The translations under genes and the position numbers were made by a program. Positions 25,617 through 33,821 of a stretch of 64,000 nt of DNA are shown piece by piece (position 1 is the first letter of the stretch; each line of letters begins with the position of its first letter). Source of the stretch: Ruminococcaceae bacterium AM07-15. GTDB taxonomy: Bacteria; Bacillota; Clostridia; Oscillospirales; Butyricicoccaceae. The notes under the pieces are model-generated. The model did no database searches and had not been told where the DNA came from. It saw only the letters and a program-made list of their open reading frames with translations. The stretch covers positions 1 to 64,000 of the forward strand of contig QUDE01000009.1 in assembly GCA_003477405.1 (NCBI GenBank), given 5' to 3'.

Positions 25617-25631
25617 GGGACATTTTGTCCC
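25617..25631. promoter_or_regulatory. ICE operator site 6
   Basis: GGGACATTTTGTCCC, 12 bp after the methylase stop. The half-sites are perfect and the central triplet is TTT instead of CTT. Confidence 0.7.
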
Positions 25632-25656
25632 ATACCCCAAGAAGGAGGTGACAACC

Positions 25657-26049
25657 ATTCCGTATGTAAATGTACCCAACGATCTTTCCAAAATCAAAAC
25701 CAAAGTGGCGTTCAATCTCACCAAGCGCCAACTGATTTGTTTCGGCTGCGGGGCCGCTGTGGGGATTCCGTCCTACCTGCTGGCCCGGACCGTGATCGGC
25801 AATACCGGAGGACTGTTTCTCATGCTGGGAGTGATGCTCCCGGCGTTCCTGCTTGCCATGTATGAGCGGGACGGGCTGCCGCTGGAGAAGGTGGCCCGGA
25901 ACATCATCCGGGCCCGGTTCCTGCGTTCCGGCCCTCGGCCCTACCGGACGGAAAACATCTACGCCCCCTTTACCCTGGGTGGCGCTGCGAAAAAGGAGGA
26001 TGCGATTGCAAAGCACAAACACGCAAAGAAAAAGGCCCGCAAGGGCTGA
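25657..26049 (+). CDS. PrgI family transfer protein (ATT start)
   Basis: A 130-residue PrgI/VirB3-like protein: VPNDLSKIKTKVAFNLTKRQL (residues 6-26), then two membrane helices (about 28-45 and 52-70: LICFGCGAAVGIPSYLL, GGLFLMLGVMLPAFLLAMYE) and the conserved GLPLEKVARNIIRARFLR. GAAGGAGG (25641-25648) is 8 bp upstream of ATT 25657, where relatives have ATG followed by PYV; GTG 25648 is in frame but within the ribosome site. It overlaps virB4 by 44 bp and belongs to the type IV channel. Confidence 0.85.
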   Translation: MPYVNVPNDLSKIKTKVAFNLTKRQLICFGCGAAVGIPSYLLARTVIGNTGGLFLMLGVMLPAFLLAMYERDGLPLEKVARNIIRARFLRSGPRPYRTENIYAPFTLGGAAKKEDAIAKHKHAKKKARKG

Positions 26050-28369
26050 CCGCCGGGGCCGGGGCATGGTGTCCGCCCAGCAGACGATCCCCTATGTGGC
26101 GATGTACCCGGACGGGGTGTGTCAGCTTCCCGGCGGCCTGTTCACCAAGACCGTGGAATATGAGGACATCAACTACTCGGTGGCGTCTACGGAGGACCAG
26201 TCGGCCATCTTTAACGGCTGGAGCGCCTTTCTCAACTACTTTGACAGCGCCCTGCCGTTCCAGCTCTCCTTCGTCAACCGCCGTTCCCATGCCGCCAGCC
26301 GGTACAAGGTGAATATCCCCATGCAGGCGGACGAGTTTGACAGCATCCGGGGCGAGTTCGTGTCCATGCTCAAAGGGCAGATCGCCAAGAGCAACAATGG
26401 CATTGACCGGGCCAAGTACATCACCTTCGGAGTCCCCGCCGGGACGCTGGGCGAGGCCCGCCCCCGGCTGGAGCGGGTGGAGGCCGATGTGGTAGGCAAT
26501 CTGCACCGGCTGGGCGTCCAGTCCCGTCCCCTGGACGGGCAGGAGCGGCTGGGGGTGCTTTACAGTCAGACCCACCCCGGCAGCCGGGAGCCCTTCCGGT
26601 TCTCCTGGAAGGACATCTCCCGCACGGGCATGGGCACCAAGGACGCCGTTGCCCCCAGCGCCGGGTTTGACTTCTCCCGTGTCCGCACCTTCAAGGTGGG
26701 GCCCTACCACGGGGCGGTGTCCTATCTGCAAATCCTGGCCTCGGAACTCTCGGACAAGCTGCTGCGGGAAATCCTGGAGTTGGACGCGGAGCTGACCGTC
26801 ACAATGCACATCCAGACGGTGGACCAGCTCAAGGCCATCAAGACCATCAAGGGCAAGGTGTCCGACATCGACAAGATGAAGGTGGAGGAGCAGAAAAAGG
26901 CGATCCGGGCCGGGTATGATCCCGACATTCTCCCGCCTGACCTCATTACCTTCTCCAAGGACGCGGCAGACCTGCTGGCCGACCTCCAGTCCCGGAACGA
27001 GCGAATGTTCCTGCTGACCTTTACGGTGGTGAACATGGCTCCCACCCTCCAGCGGCTGGAAAACGATGTGTTCACGGTGAACGGCATCGCGCAGAAATAC
27101 AACTGCGCCATTAAGCGGCTGGACTGGCAGCAGGAGCAGGGCTTTGTGTCCTCTCTGGTGCTGGGCTACAACGAGGTGGAGATCCAGCGGGGCATGACCA
27201 CCAGCTCCACCGCCATCTTTGTGCCCTTTATGACGCGGGAGCTCCGTATGGGCGGGCAGGCCCTCTACTACGGCATGAACGCCCTTTCCCACAATGTCAT
27301 CATGGCGGACCGGAAGAAACTGAAATCGGCCAACGGGATGTACCTGGGCTCCACCGGCTCCGGCAAGAGTTTTGCCGCCAAGCGGGAGCTTATCAATGTA
27401 TTCCTGGCGACCAAGGACCGGATCATTGTGGTGGACCCGATGGGCGAATATGCGCCCCTGGTGCGGCGGCTGGGCGGGCAGGTCATTGAGATTGCCCCGG
27501 ACAGCCCCCACCATATCAATCCTATGGACATCCAGCTTGACCTGGGCGGCGACGAGAGCCCCCTGTCCATGAAGGCCGACTTCCTGCTGTCCCTATGCGA
27601 GCTGGTGGTGGGCGGCAAGGAGGGCTTGCAGCCCATCGAGAAAACGGTGATTGACCGCTGCGTGCGGCTGGTCTACCGGGAGCTGGCCCTGGGGATCGGG
27701 GACGGCAAACCGCCTTTGCTCCAGGACCTCTATGAAGAACTGCTCCGGCAGCCGGAGCCGGAGGCAAAGCGTGTGGCGACGGCCCTGGAGCTCTATTGCA
27801 CCGGCTCTCTCAACCTGTTCAATTTCCCCACCAATGTGGACCTCAATTCCCGTGTGGTGTGTATCGTGCTCAAAGGGCTGGGCGAGAACCTGCGGAAGAT
27901 CGCCATGCACATCACCAACGACTTTGTGACCTCGGCGGTCAACACCAACTTCCACAGCGGGATCGCTACCTGGTGCTACTTTGACGAGTTCCATATCCTG
28001 CTCCGGGACGCCCTCACCGCCAGCTACTTTGTGGCCGTGTGGAAGATGCTCCGCAAAAAGGGCTGCGTCCCCTCGGCCCTGACGCAGAATGTCAAGGACC
28101 TGCTGGCAAGCCGGGAGATCGAGGCCATTCTGGACAACACAGATTTTATGATCCTGCTGTCCCAGGCCCAAAGTGACCGGGCAATCCTGGCAAAGCAGAT
28201 CGGCATTTCCGAGCACCAGCTTTCCTACATCACCCACGCCAATTCCGGCGAGGGCCTGCTGTTCTACGGCAGCACCACGATTCCCTTTGTGGATCGGTTC
28301 CCCAAGGGAGAGATTTACAACCTTCTGACCACCCGCCCGGAGGACCTGCGGAATGAGCAGAAATCTTAA
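26006..28369 (+). CDS. virB4: VirB4 conjugation ATPase
   Basis: A 787-residue VirB4/TraE ATPase. The N-terminal domain contains PYVAMYPDGVCQLPGGLFTKTVEYEDINY. The C-terminal ATPase has Walker A GSTGSGKSFAAKREL (about 450), IIVVDPMGEYAPLVRRLGG, and Walker B-type YFDEFHILLRD (about 655), then LTQNVKDLL. The start TTG 26006 is 6 bp after AAAAAGGAGG; ATG 26000 is in frame but abuts the ribosome site. It energises assembly of the mating channel with PrgI and the VirB6-like protein. Confidence 0.92.
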   Translation: MQSTNTQRKRPARADRRGRGMVSAQQTIPYVAMYPDGVCQLPGGLFTKTVEYEDINYSVASTEDQSAIFNGWSAFLNYFDSALPFQLSFVNRRSHAASRYKVNIPMQADEFDSIRGEFVSMLKGQIAKSNNGIDRAKYITFGVPAGTLGEARPRLERVEADVVGNLHRLGVQSRPLDGQERLGVLYSQTHPGSREPFRFSWKDISRTGMGTKDAVAPSAGFDFSRVRTFKVGPYHGAVSYLQILASELSDKLLREILELDAELTVTMHIQTVDQLKAIKTIKGKVSDIDKMKVEEQKKAIRAGYDPDILPPDLITFSKDAADLLADLQSRNERMFLLTFTVVNMAPTLQRLENDVFTVNGIAQKYNCAIKRLDWQQEQGFVSSLVLGYNEVEIQRGMTTSSTAIFVPFMTRELRMGGQALYYGMNALSHNVIMADRKKLKSANGMYLGSTGSGKSFAAKRELINVFLATKDRIIVVDPMGEYAPLVRRLGGQVIEIAPDSPHHINPMDIQLDLGGDESPLSMKADFLLSLCELVVGGKEGLQPIEKTVIDRCVRLVYRELALGIGDGKPPLLQDLYEELLRQPEPEAKRVATALELYCTGSLNLFNFPTNVDLNSRVVCIVLKGLGENLRKIAMHITNDFVTSAVNTNFHSGIATWCYFDEFHILLRDALTASYFVAVWKMLRKKGCVPSALTQNVKDLLASREIEAILDNTDFMILLSQAQSDRAILAKQIGISEHQLSYITHANSGEGLLFYGSTTIPFVDRFPKGEIYNLLTTRPEDLRNEQKS

Positions 28370-30440
28370 TGGAAACCGGGCACGGGACGGCAAGGCCGAG
28401 GAGCCCCTGCGGCTCGGGCCGGGGCGGGAGCCCCAGGGGGACACCCCCAAAGGTGGCCGTCCGGACTGGAAAAAAGCATCCGTCCGGAAGGTGCGGGAAA
28501 CCACGGCACCGGCAGAGCCGGAGCGCCGGGGTGACGGCCAGCCCCCACTGGAGCAGGCCGCGCCGGTTTTGCAAGATGATCCTTTCCAGCCCACGCCCAA
28601 CCCGACACCGGAGCCGGAACAGGAGGAGCCCGACGCCGCCCCCCATGAGGTAGAGAGTCCCCGTGGGCCGGATCGTCCCGATCCCCACGGCGGCCCGGCA
28701 TCCCGCCTGCGCTTTGACAAGGAGTCTGATACCGTCAAGCCGGACAAGGCTGCGTCCTCAAAAGGCCCCCGACCTGCTGGCCGGGGGCCTTCTCCGTCCC
28801 AGGAGGCCGGTGGCGGTATGGGACAAAGTGTCCCGAAGGACAGCACCGGCGGCAAGTTCCGAAAGGAGAGCAACCAGGACAAGGTGAACCTGGCCAAGTT
28901 CCGCATGGAGCAGCGGGAGGGCAAACTGAATCAGGCCAGCCGCAAGTTGGCAAAGCAAAAGCCCCTCAAGCCCAAGGGCCCTGTTCGGAGCGTCCTGGGG
29001 GCCGCCGGTTGGGGTGTCCACGGCTATGTGCATGGCAAGATTTATGAGAATGAGCATGAGAATGTGGGCATCGAGGGCGCTCACCGCTCCGAGCTGGCAG
29101 CGGAGACCGCTGGTCGGAAAGGGGTGCGGTTCGTCAAACGGAAGGTGCGGCAGCACCCCGCCAAGGCCGCACAGCGGGCGCAATCCAAATTCACCAAGGC
29201 CACGGCGGAATATCAATTCCGCGTGGCCGTCCAGGAGCACCCGGAGCTGCGGAAAAACGCGGTCAGCCGGTTCTTTTACAAGCAGCGTCTAAAGCGCCAA
29301 TACCGCAAGCAGGCAAAGGAGGCTGCCAAACAGGGCGCGAAGGCCGCCAAGGAAACGGTGGTCACCACGGAAAAACTGGCCGCCTGGACGGTGGGTTTTG
29401 TCAAACGGCATCCTGCCGGGGTGCTGCTGGCTATGTCTTGTCTGCTGGTGGTGGTGCTGTTCCAGTCCTGCACCTCGGCGCTGGCCCCCTTGGGCAGCGG
29501 CGCGGGCGGCGGGATCGGAGTCACGACCTACCCGGCCACGGACGAGGCCATCCTGGGTGCGGAGTCAGCTTACGCCGGTATGGAGGCGGAGCTGCAAGAC
29601 TATCTGGACAATTACACCGCCACCCACAGCTATGACGAGTACCACTTTGACCTGGACGAGATTGAGCACGATCCCTATGTGCTTATTTCCATCCTGTCTG
29701 CGCTCCATGACGGAGAATGGACATTGGCCGATGTGGAGGGCACCCTGGAAACCCTCTTTGACCGGCAGTACATTCTCACGGAAACGGTGGTAACGGAAAC
29801 CCGCTACCGCACGGAAACATCCACAGACCCGGAAACCGGCAAAACGACCACGACGCAGGTGCCCTACACCTGGTACATCTGCAATGTGACCCTGGAAAAC
29901 TTCAACCTGTCCCACCTGCCGGTCTACATGATGGGCGAAGACCAGTTATCCCGGTACGCCCTCTACATGGCGACATTGGGCAACCGGCCCGACCTGTTCC
30001 CAGGCTCCGGCTATGTGGGCAAGTACACCGAGCCGGTGGAACGCTACGAGGTTCCCGCCGAGTATTTGAGCGACGAGCAATTTGCCGCTTTGCTCACTGA
30101 GGCGGAGAAGTATGTGGGCTATCCCTATGTATGGGGCGGCAGCTCCCCAGCCACTTCCTTTGACTGCTCTGGCTACCTGTCCTGGGTGCTCAATCAATGC
30201 GGCTGGAATGTGGGACGGCTGGGAGCCCAGGGGCTCTACAACTACTGCACCCCCACCAGCAACCCCCAGCCCGGCGATCTGGTGTTTTTCGTCGGCACCT
30301 ACGACACGCCGGGCGTCAGCCATTGCGGGCTCTACCTGGGCGACGGAATGATGCTCCACTGTGGAGACCCCATCGGCTACGCAAACCTAAATTCAAGCTA
30401 TTGGCAGGCGCACCTGTATGCCTACGGACGCCTGCCCTGA
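28353..30440 (+). CDS. VirB1-like NlpC/P60 peptidoglycan hydrolase
   Basis: A 695-residue protein. Residues 1-230 are disordered and rich in Pro/Arg/Glu. A basic region leads to one membrane segment (about 348-375, AGVLLAMSCLLVVVLFQSC). The C-terminal 120 residues are an NlpC/P60 domain with the catalytic Cys in SFDCSGYLSWV, His in VSHCGLYLG and the third residue in MLHCGDPIGY. It is the CD1108-type lytic component that opens the wall for the conjugation channel. It overlaps virB4 by 17 bp. Residues GGGMGQSVPK near 151-160 are encoded by an embedded operator site. Confidence 0.9.
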   Translation: MSRNLNGNRARDGKAEEPLRLGPGREPQGDTPKGGRPDWKKASVRKVRETTAPAEPERRGDGQPPLEQAAPVLQDDPFQPTPNPTPEPEQEEPDAAPHEVESPRGPDRPDPHGGPASRLRFDKESDTVKPDKAASSKGPRPAGRGPSPSQEAGGGMGQSVPKDSTGGKFRKESNQDKVNLAKFRMEQREGKLNQASRKLAKQKPLKPKGPVRSVLGAAGWGVHGYVHGKIYENEHENVGIEGAHRSELAAETAGRKGVRFVKRKVRQHPAKAAQRAQSKFTKATAEYQFRVAVQEHPELRKNAVSRFFYKQRLKRQYRKQAKEAAKQGAKAAKETVVTTEKLAAWTVGFVKRHPAGVLLAMSCLLVVVLFQSCTSALAPLGSGAGGGIGVTTYPATDEAILGAESAYAGMEAELQDYLDNYTATHSYDEYHFDLDEIEHDPYVLISILSALHDGEWTLADVEGTLETLFDRQYILTETVVTETRYRTETSTDPETGKTTTTQVPYTWYICNVTLENFNLSHLPVYMMGEDQLSRYALYMATLGNRPDLFPGSGYVGKYTEPVERYEVPAEYLSDEQFAALLTEAEKYVGYPYVWGGSSPATSFDCSGYLSWVLNQCGWNVGRLGAQGLYNYCTPTSNPQPGDLVFFVGTYDTPGVSHCGLYLGDGMMLHCGDPIGYANLNSSYWQAHLYAYGRLP
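28820..28834. promoter_or_regulatory. ICE operator site 7 (inside a gene)
   Basis: GGGACAAAGTGTCCC inside the NlpC/P60 gene. The same site in the same frame occurs at 30663, each preceded by GGTGGCGGTAT, so two unrelated proteins contain the same peptide. Confidence 0.75.
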
Positions 30441-30456
30441 TTGGAGGATTGATACA

Positions 30457-30720
30457 TTGGCAACCAGCAAAAGCGCGAAAATCCAGACGGAGATCGAGAA
30501 GGTCAAGGCCAAGATCACCGAACAGCAGGCCCGGCTGAAGGAGCTGGAGCAGAAAAAGATGGAGGCGGAAAACACCGAGATCGTGGACATCGTGCGGGGC
30601 CTGAGTATTTCTCTGGATGACCTGCCCGCGCTGCTCCAGACCATCCAGGCCGGTGGCGGTATGGGACAAAGTGTCCCGAAGGCCGCCGATCCCAACGACA
30701 AGGAGGACACGGAGGAATGA
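30457..30720 (+). CDS. DUF4315 family protein
   Basis: An 87-residue protein starting at TTG 8 bp after GGAGG. Residues 5-45 form a coiled coil (KIQTEIEKVKAKITEQQARLKELEQKKME) typical of DUF4315, then IVDIVRGLSISLDDLPALLQTI. The last 20 residues (GGGMGQSVPKAADPND) look appended and coincide with operator site 8. Every Tn1549-type element has this gene between the NlpC/P60 and DUF4366 genes; the role is unknown. It overlaps the next gene by 4 bp. Confidence 0.85.
   Translation: MATSKSAKIQTEIEKVKAKITEQQARLKELEQKKMEAENTEIVDIVRGLSISLDDLPALLQTIQAGGGMGQSVPKAADPNDKEDTEE
30663..30677. promoter_or_regulatory. ICE operator site 8 (inside a gene)
   Basis: GGGACAAAGTGTCCC within the 3' end of the DUF4315 gene, 40 bp before the DUF4366 start. 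Confidence 0.75.
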
Positions 30721-31511
30721 AACAATTTCGCAGAATGGCGGCGGCGCTTTGCGCCGCCTTTTTGCTGTGCGGCTTTGTGATCCCGGCCTATGCCTACGCC
30801 GACGGCGGCGAGGGCGCGGACTACGGAGATCCCACCATGACTGAGGAAACCACCACGCCCGAGCCAGAGTCCACCCCCGAGCCGGAGCCCACGGTGGAGC
30901 CGGGCGAGGGCTACGAGCAGGAGGGTAATCTTGTGACCCGAGACCTGCTCTATGACAAGCACACCAACAAGCAGTTTATCACGGTCCTGACCAGCGGCGG
31001 CAGCACCTTCTACATCGTGATCGACTACGACAAGCCGGTGAACGAGGAGGAGGAACAGTATCAGACCTACTTTTTGAGCACAGCGGACGAGAACGACCTG
31101 CTGGCGGCCATCGAGAAGGCCGGTGGGGAGCTGCCCGCCTGCACCTGCACGGAGAAGTGCGCGGCGGGAGCCGTCAACACGGATTGTCCCGTGTGCGCTA
31201 CCAACATGACCGAGTGTGCGGGCGTCGCGCCTGAGCCGGAGCCGGAGCCCACCGAGCCGGAGGAGCCCGAGGCCCAGGAGCCGGAGCCGGAAACCGGCGG
31301 CGGCATGGGGCCGATCCTGCTCATTCTGGCGGTTGCCCTGGTGGGCGGCGGAGCCGGGTGGTATTTCAAAATTTACCGTCCCAAACAGGAGAGAGCGGTC
31401 CAGGCCGAGGAGGACTACGACGAGCCCGATCTCTATGAGGAGCCGGAGGACTATGACCCCTATGGGGAGGATGAATACGGCGACGAGGAGGAAACGGAGG
31501 AAAAGAATTGA
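30717..31511 (+). CDS. DUF4366 secreted/membrane transfer protein
   Basis: A 264-residue protein. Signal peptide 1-25 (MAAALCAAFLLCGFVIPAYA), Pro/Glu-rich linker, a conserved domain (LLYDKHTNKQFITVLTSGGSTFYIVIDYDKPVN, residues 76-108), a cysteine cluster (CTCTEKC, CPVC, CAG, about 141-168), a second Pro/Glu linker, one membrane helix (about 200-218) and an acidic cytoplasmic tail. This is the DUF4366 protein of Tn1549-type transfer operons, probably a cell-surface part of the mating apparatus. Confidence 0.88.
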   Translation: MKQFRRMAAALCAAFLLCGFVIPAYAYADGGEGADYGDPTMTEETTTPEPESTPEPEPTVEPGEGYEQEGNLVTRDLLYDKHTNKQFITVLTSGGSTFYIVIDYDKPVNEEEEQYQTYFLSTADENDLLAAIEKAGGELPACTCTEKCAAGAVNTDCPVCATNMTECAGVAPEPEPEPTEPEEPEAQEPEPETGGGMGPILLILAVALVGGGAGWYFKIYRPKQERAVQAEEDYDEPDLYEEPEDYDPYGEDEYGDEEETEEKN

Positions 31512-31687
31512 ATTTTACCGATAATCGGCTGGAGCGGGAAATGCGGCAGCGGCCACGGAAGGGCTGCCCGCCTCCCTCCCAGGGGCCGAGGGGTACCCGG
31601 TGCGCCGGGTGCCCCTACTGGCGCGGCATCCGCTGTATGACCTGTTTCCGGGAGCTGCTGCACCGTCAGACTGGGAACAAGAGGTGA
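31508..31687 (+). CDS. Small cysteine-rich basic protein (TTG start)
   Basis: A 59-residue frame starting at TTG overlapping the DUF4366 stop by 4 bp; AGGAAA just upstream can serve as ribosome site. It has one early Cys and a tight C-x2-C / C-x2-C set (RCAGCPYWRGIRCMTCFREL) in an Arg-rich context, which suggests a zinc ribbon. It ends 4 bp before the Cys-rich VLP gene. Likely translated by coupling. I know no named family. Confidence 0.6.
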   Translation: MNFTDNRLEREMRQRPRKGCPPPSQGPRGTRCAGCPYWRGIRCMTCFRELLHRQTGNKR

Positions 31688-31691
31688 CGCG

Positions 31692-32048
31692 ATGGGCTAT
31701 CGGGAGTTGACCCGGCAGGAAAAGACGGCCATCCGCAAGCTGGTGGTCCAGTGGTGCGTCAACTATGACCGGGACACGGGCTGCCTGCCCCTGGACTGCG
31801 GGTGCTATATGCTGGGGAAAACCTGGACCGGGCCCATGTGCCGGTATTTCCGGCAGGCCGTTCTGCCCAATGAGCCCGTGCTGGAGGCGTCCCTCGCTTC
31901 GGAAGGCTCCGCTCTGAAAACCCGGCCCTGCCCGATATGTGGCAGGGCCTTTCTTCCCGAAGGTCGGACAAGGTATTGTTCCCCCGGCTGCGCCAAAGCG
32001 GCTCTGAGGCAGCAAAAGAGGGATTACATGAGAAAAAAACGAGGCTGA
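31692..32048 (+). CDS. Cysteine-rich VLP domain protein
   Basis: A 118-residue protein: helix RQEKTAIRKLVVQWCVNYD, cysteine cluster GCLPLDCGCYMLGKTWTGPMCRYFRQAVLP (26-55) and C-terminal zinc ribbon CPICGRAFLPEGRTRYCSPGC followed by a basic tail. Paralogous to the IME gene at 19572, so the two elements each carry a copy. ATG follows GAGGTGACGCG. It sits just upstream of the mobilization genes. Function not established; nucleic-acid binding is likely from the zinc ribbon. Confidence 0.85.
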   Translation: MGYRELTRQEKTAIRKLVVQWCVNYDRDTGCLPLDCGCYMLGKTWTGPMCRYFRQAVLPNEPVLEASLASEGSALKTRPCPICGRAFLPEGRTRYCSPGCAKAALRQQKRDYMRKKRG

Positions 32049-32235
32049 TGTGTGGAAAATTAGGCCCCGAAAATGCCCATGTTTCAAGGCTTTCCGGAGC
32101 TGCTTTTGGAGTAGGCAATATGTTTTTATTGGCTGCCCCAATTTGGGGTAAATGCTTTCCACGCTTTGCGCCGGGACTTCAGGACATTTTGTCCCAAAGT
32201 CCCGGCCATTTCTGCTTACACAAAGGAGAGGTGCT
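32049..32235 (+). other. Spacer before the mobilization genes
   Basis: No gene is seen. It contains the inverted repeat CCCCAA-TTTGGGG near 32137 and operator site 9, itself nested within a larger stem (CCGGGACTT pairing with AAGTCCCGG). Confidence 0.45.
32181..32195. promoter_or_regulatory. ICE operator site 9
   Basis: AGGACATTTTGTCCC: one outer base differs from the consensus. It lies 40 bp before the small gene that opens the mobilization operon. Confidence 0.65.
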
Positions 32236-32415
32236 ATGCACGAACAGGATAACCCGCTGAAAATCGTGGAACTGCCCACCAAACAGAACCACAATATGAT
32301 TGACAGGCTTTTGAACAACAGCTCGGCTCTGCCGCCTCAGCCCCCGGAAAAGGAGCTGGACAAGGTGAAGGAGTCCCCCAGCAAGCACAGGAGCCGGGAG
32401 CGTGAGGAGCGGTGA
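32236..32415 (+). CDS. Small protein upstream of MobC
   Basis: A 59-residue protein starting at ATG after AAAGGAGAGG. It begins HEQDNPLKIVELPTKQN and has a basic tail. I know no named family. It overlaps the MobC gene by 4 bp, so it is co-translated and may belong to the relaxosome. Confidence 0.65.
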   Translation: MHEQDNPLKIVELPTKQNHNMIDRLLNNSSALPPQPPEKELDKVKESPSKHRSREREER

Positions 32416-32759
32416 CAAAGAAACGCTACCGCCCGATCCACCTTCATGTGATGGTATCCGAGGAGGAGCTGGCGCTGATCCGGGCGAGGATGGCCGAGGC
32501 GGGTGTCCGCAACATGGGGGCCTATGTGCGGAAGATGGCCCTGAACGGCTATGTGCTCCATGTGGACCTAGGGCCGGTGCGGGAGCTGGTGTCCCTCCAG
32601 CGCCGGTGCTCCAACAATCTCAATCAGGTGGCGATCCAGTCCAACACTTACGGCGGCATATACCCTCAGGACATCGCCACGCTGCAAAAGGATTATGACA
32701 ACCTATGGAAGTCATTGTCCGACCTACTGGAAAAGCTGGCCGAAGTTGTTGCAATGTAA
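32412..32759 (+). CDS. mobC: MobC-like relaxosome accessory protein
   Basis: A 115-residue protein starting at GTG. Residues 5-45 are a ribbon-helix-helix (RPIHLHVMVSEEELALIRARMAEAGVRNMGAYVRKMAL) and the MobC signature LVSLQRRCSNNLNQVAIQSN lies at about 62-81. MobC proteins bind oriT and help the relaxase. The relaxase gene is separated from it here by an inserted AT-rich gene and a small membrane gene. Confidence 0.88.
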   Translation: MTKKRYRPIHLHVMVSEEELALIRARMAEAGVRNMGAYVRKMALNGYVLHVDLGPVRELVSLQRRCSNNLNQVAIQSNTYGGIYPQDIATLQKDYDNLWKSLSDLLEKLAEVVAM

Positions 32760-32787
32760 AGAACAGGGGCGTCGCCCCTGTTCTTTG
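32760..32787 (+). terminator. Terminator after mobC
   Basis: GAACAGGGGC and GCCCCTGTTC arms flank GTC-type loop bases, followed by TTTGCTTCTTT. It also lies at the 3' end of the convergent gene at 32793. Confidence 0.65.
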
Positions 32788-32792
32788 CTTCT

Positions 32793-33281
32793 TTAAGGCA
32801 AAAGGACCCCTTTTGTTGCAAGGTACGCTTTCAGAGCATTATAAATGATAGGTGCCCCAGCTGTAATTCCAGCAACCGCAATATCACCTGTTTTATCTTT
32901 CACATAATCCCACATCGGATGCTGTGAGTCGATTTGATCGCGTATCAGATTGAGTATTTCTTTTTCAACTGCTGCTCCATTTTCATCAGAAGCAAATATG
33001 CTTTTGAGAACATCTAATTGCTGTTCATCAGTTTCAAGTTGTTGTTTTAATAATGCAATATAATCGTTTTGATTTTGAACCACTTGTTGTAACTGCTGAT
33101 TTGTTCGTGCTGTGTTTTCAGCAGTTGCTTCAAGAGCTTTTTGCATTTTTTGACGATTTTGATAGGCTTCTTGCGCAATTTGTCTCGTTACTCTTTCACG
33201 CTCTGCAAATTGAGTAGCAGAGTGTGTTGCAAGGTCAGTTGAATAGGATAAATCAAATCCTTTGAAAAAATTATCTGCCAT
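32793..33281 (-). CDS. AT-rich coiled-coil cargo protein
   Basis: A 162-residue protein on the opposite strand to the surrounding transfer genes. Residues 20-90 are a Gln/Glu/Ala coiled coil (RQIAQEAYQNRQKMQKALEATAENTARTNQQLQQVVQ). Near the C-terminus is a hydrophobic segment (IAVAGITAGAPIIYNALKAYLA). No known family. Its AT-rich composition and orientation mark it as a late insertion between mobC and the CD1845-type gene. The build recalls small phage-related or immunity proteins, but this is only a resemblance. Confidence 0.65.
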   Translation of the reverse strand: MADNFFKGFDLSYSTDLATHSATQFAERERVTRQIAQEAYQNRQKMQKALEATAENTARTNQQLQQVVQNQNDYIALLKQQLETDEQQLDVLKSIFASDENGAAVEKEILNLIRDQIDSQHPMWDYVKDKTGDIAVAGITAGAPIIYNALKAYLATKGVLLP

Positions 33282-33456
33282 GATTTGTAAGGCCTCCTGC
33301 TATATTTCCAATAATTATAATGAAATTCTCCTTCCTAATCAATGCGTGATTTTTTCTACACAGTGGGAAATCTTGGCATCCTTGTACCCCGATTTTTTCA
33401 GAGGTACAATTAACATAAAAGCACAAACCAAGCACATTTTGCGGGAGGTAGTTGAT

Positions 33457-33744
33457 ATGATCATTCTCAAAATTCTTGCCGCCCCCTTTGTGGTGGCGCT
33501 GACCCTGACCGTTGCCATCGTGTCATTTCTCTACTGCGTGGCTTCGGCGCTGTGTCATATAGGCTGCGTGGTGCTGACGCTACTGGCCCTTGTCCTGTTC
33601 ATCGGCGGCCAGGCGCTGGGCGGTGTGGTGTTCCTCGTGCTGGCGTTCCTTGTTTCGCCTTTTGGCATCCCGGCCATCGCTGACTGGCTTATGGGCAGGC
33701 TCAATTCACTGAAATACTCCCTGCAAAGTTTTATCACCGGCTGA
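33457..33744 (+). CDS. CD1845 family membrane protein
   Basis: A 95-residue protein, almost entirely hydrophobic, with three membrane segments (3-30, 36-58, 60-76) and a short polar C-terminus (LMGRLNSLKYSLQSFITG). It is the small CD1845-type protein that precedes the relaxase gene in CTn elements. ATG 33457 follows GGGAGG at 10 bp. Role unknown, presumably transfer-related. Confidence 0.8.
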   Translation: MIILKILAAPFVVALTLTVAIVSFLYCVASALCHIGCVVLTLLALVLFIGGQALGGVVFLVLAFLVSPFGIPAIADWLMGRLNSLKYSLQSFITG

Positions 33745-33749
33745 CCTTT

Positions 33750-33764
33750 GGGACACTTTGTCCC
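33750..33764. promoter_or_regulatory. ICE operator site 10
   Basis: GGGACACTTTGTCCC, 5 bp after the preceding stop and about 60 bp before the relaxase start. Confidence 0.75.
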
Positions 33765-33821
33765 ATACCTGATCGGCGGCTATGAAGCCGCCGGTTTTCT
33801 AAACAGAGAGGAGGTGCTGCT

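Noticed and set aside
25970-27514. A long minus-strand open frame opposite virB4
   Set aside because: It mirrors the virB4 codons and contains no recognisable motif; virB4 carries all ATPase motifs on the plus strand.
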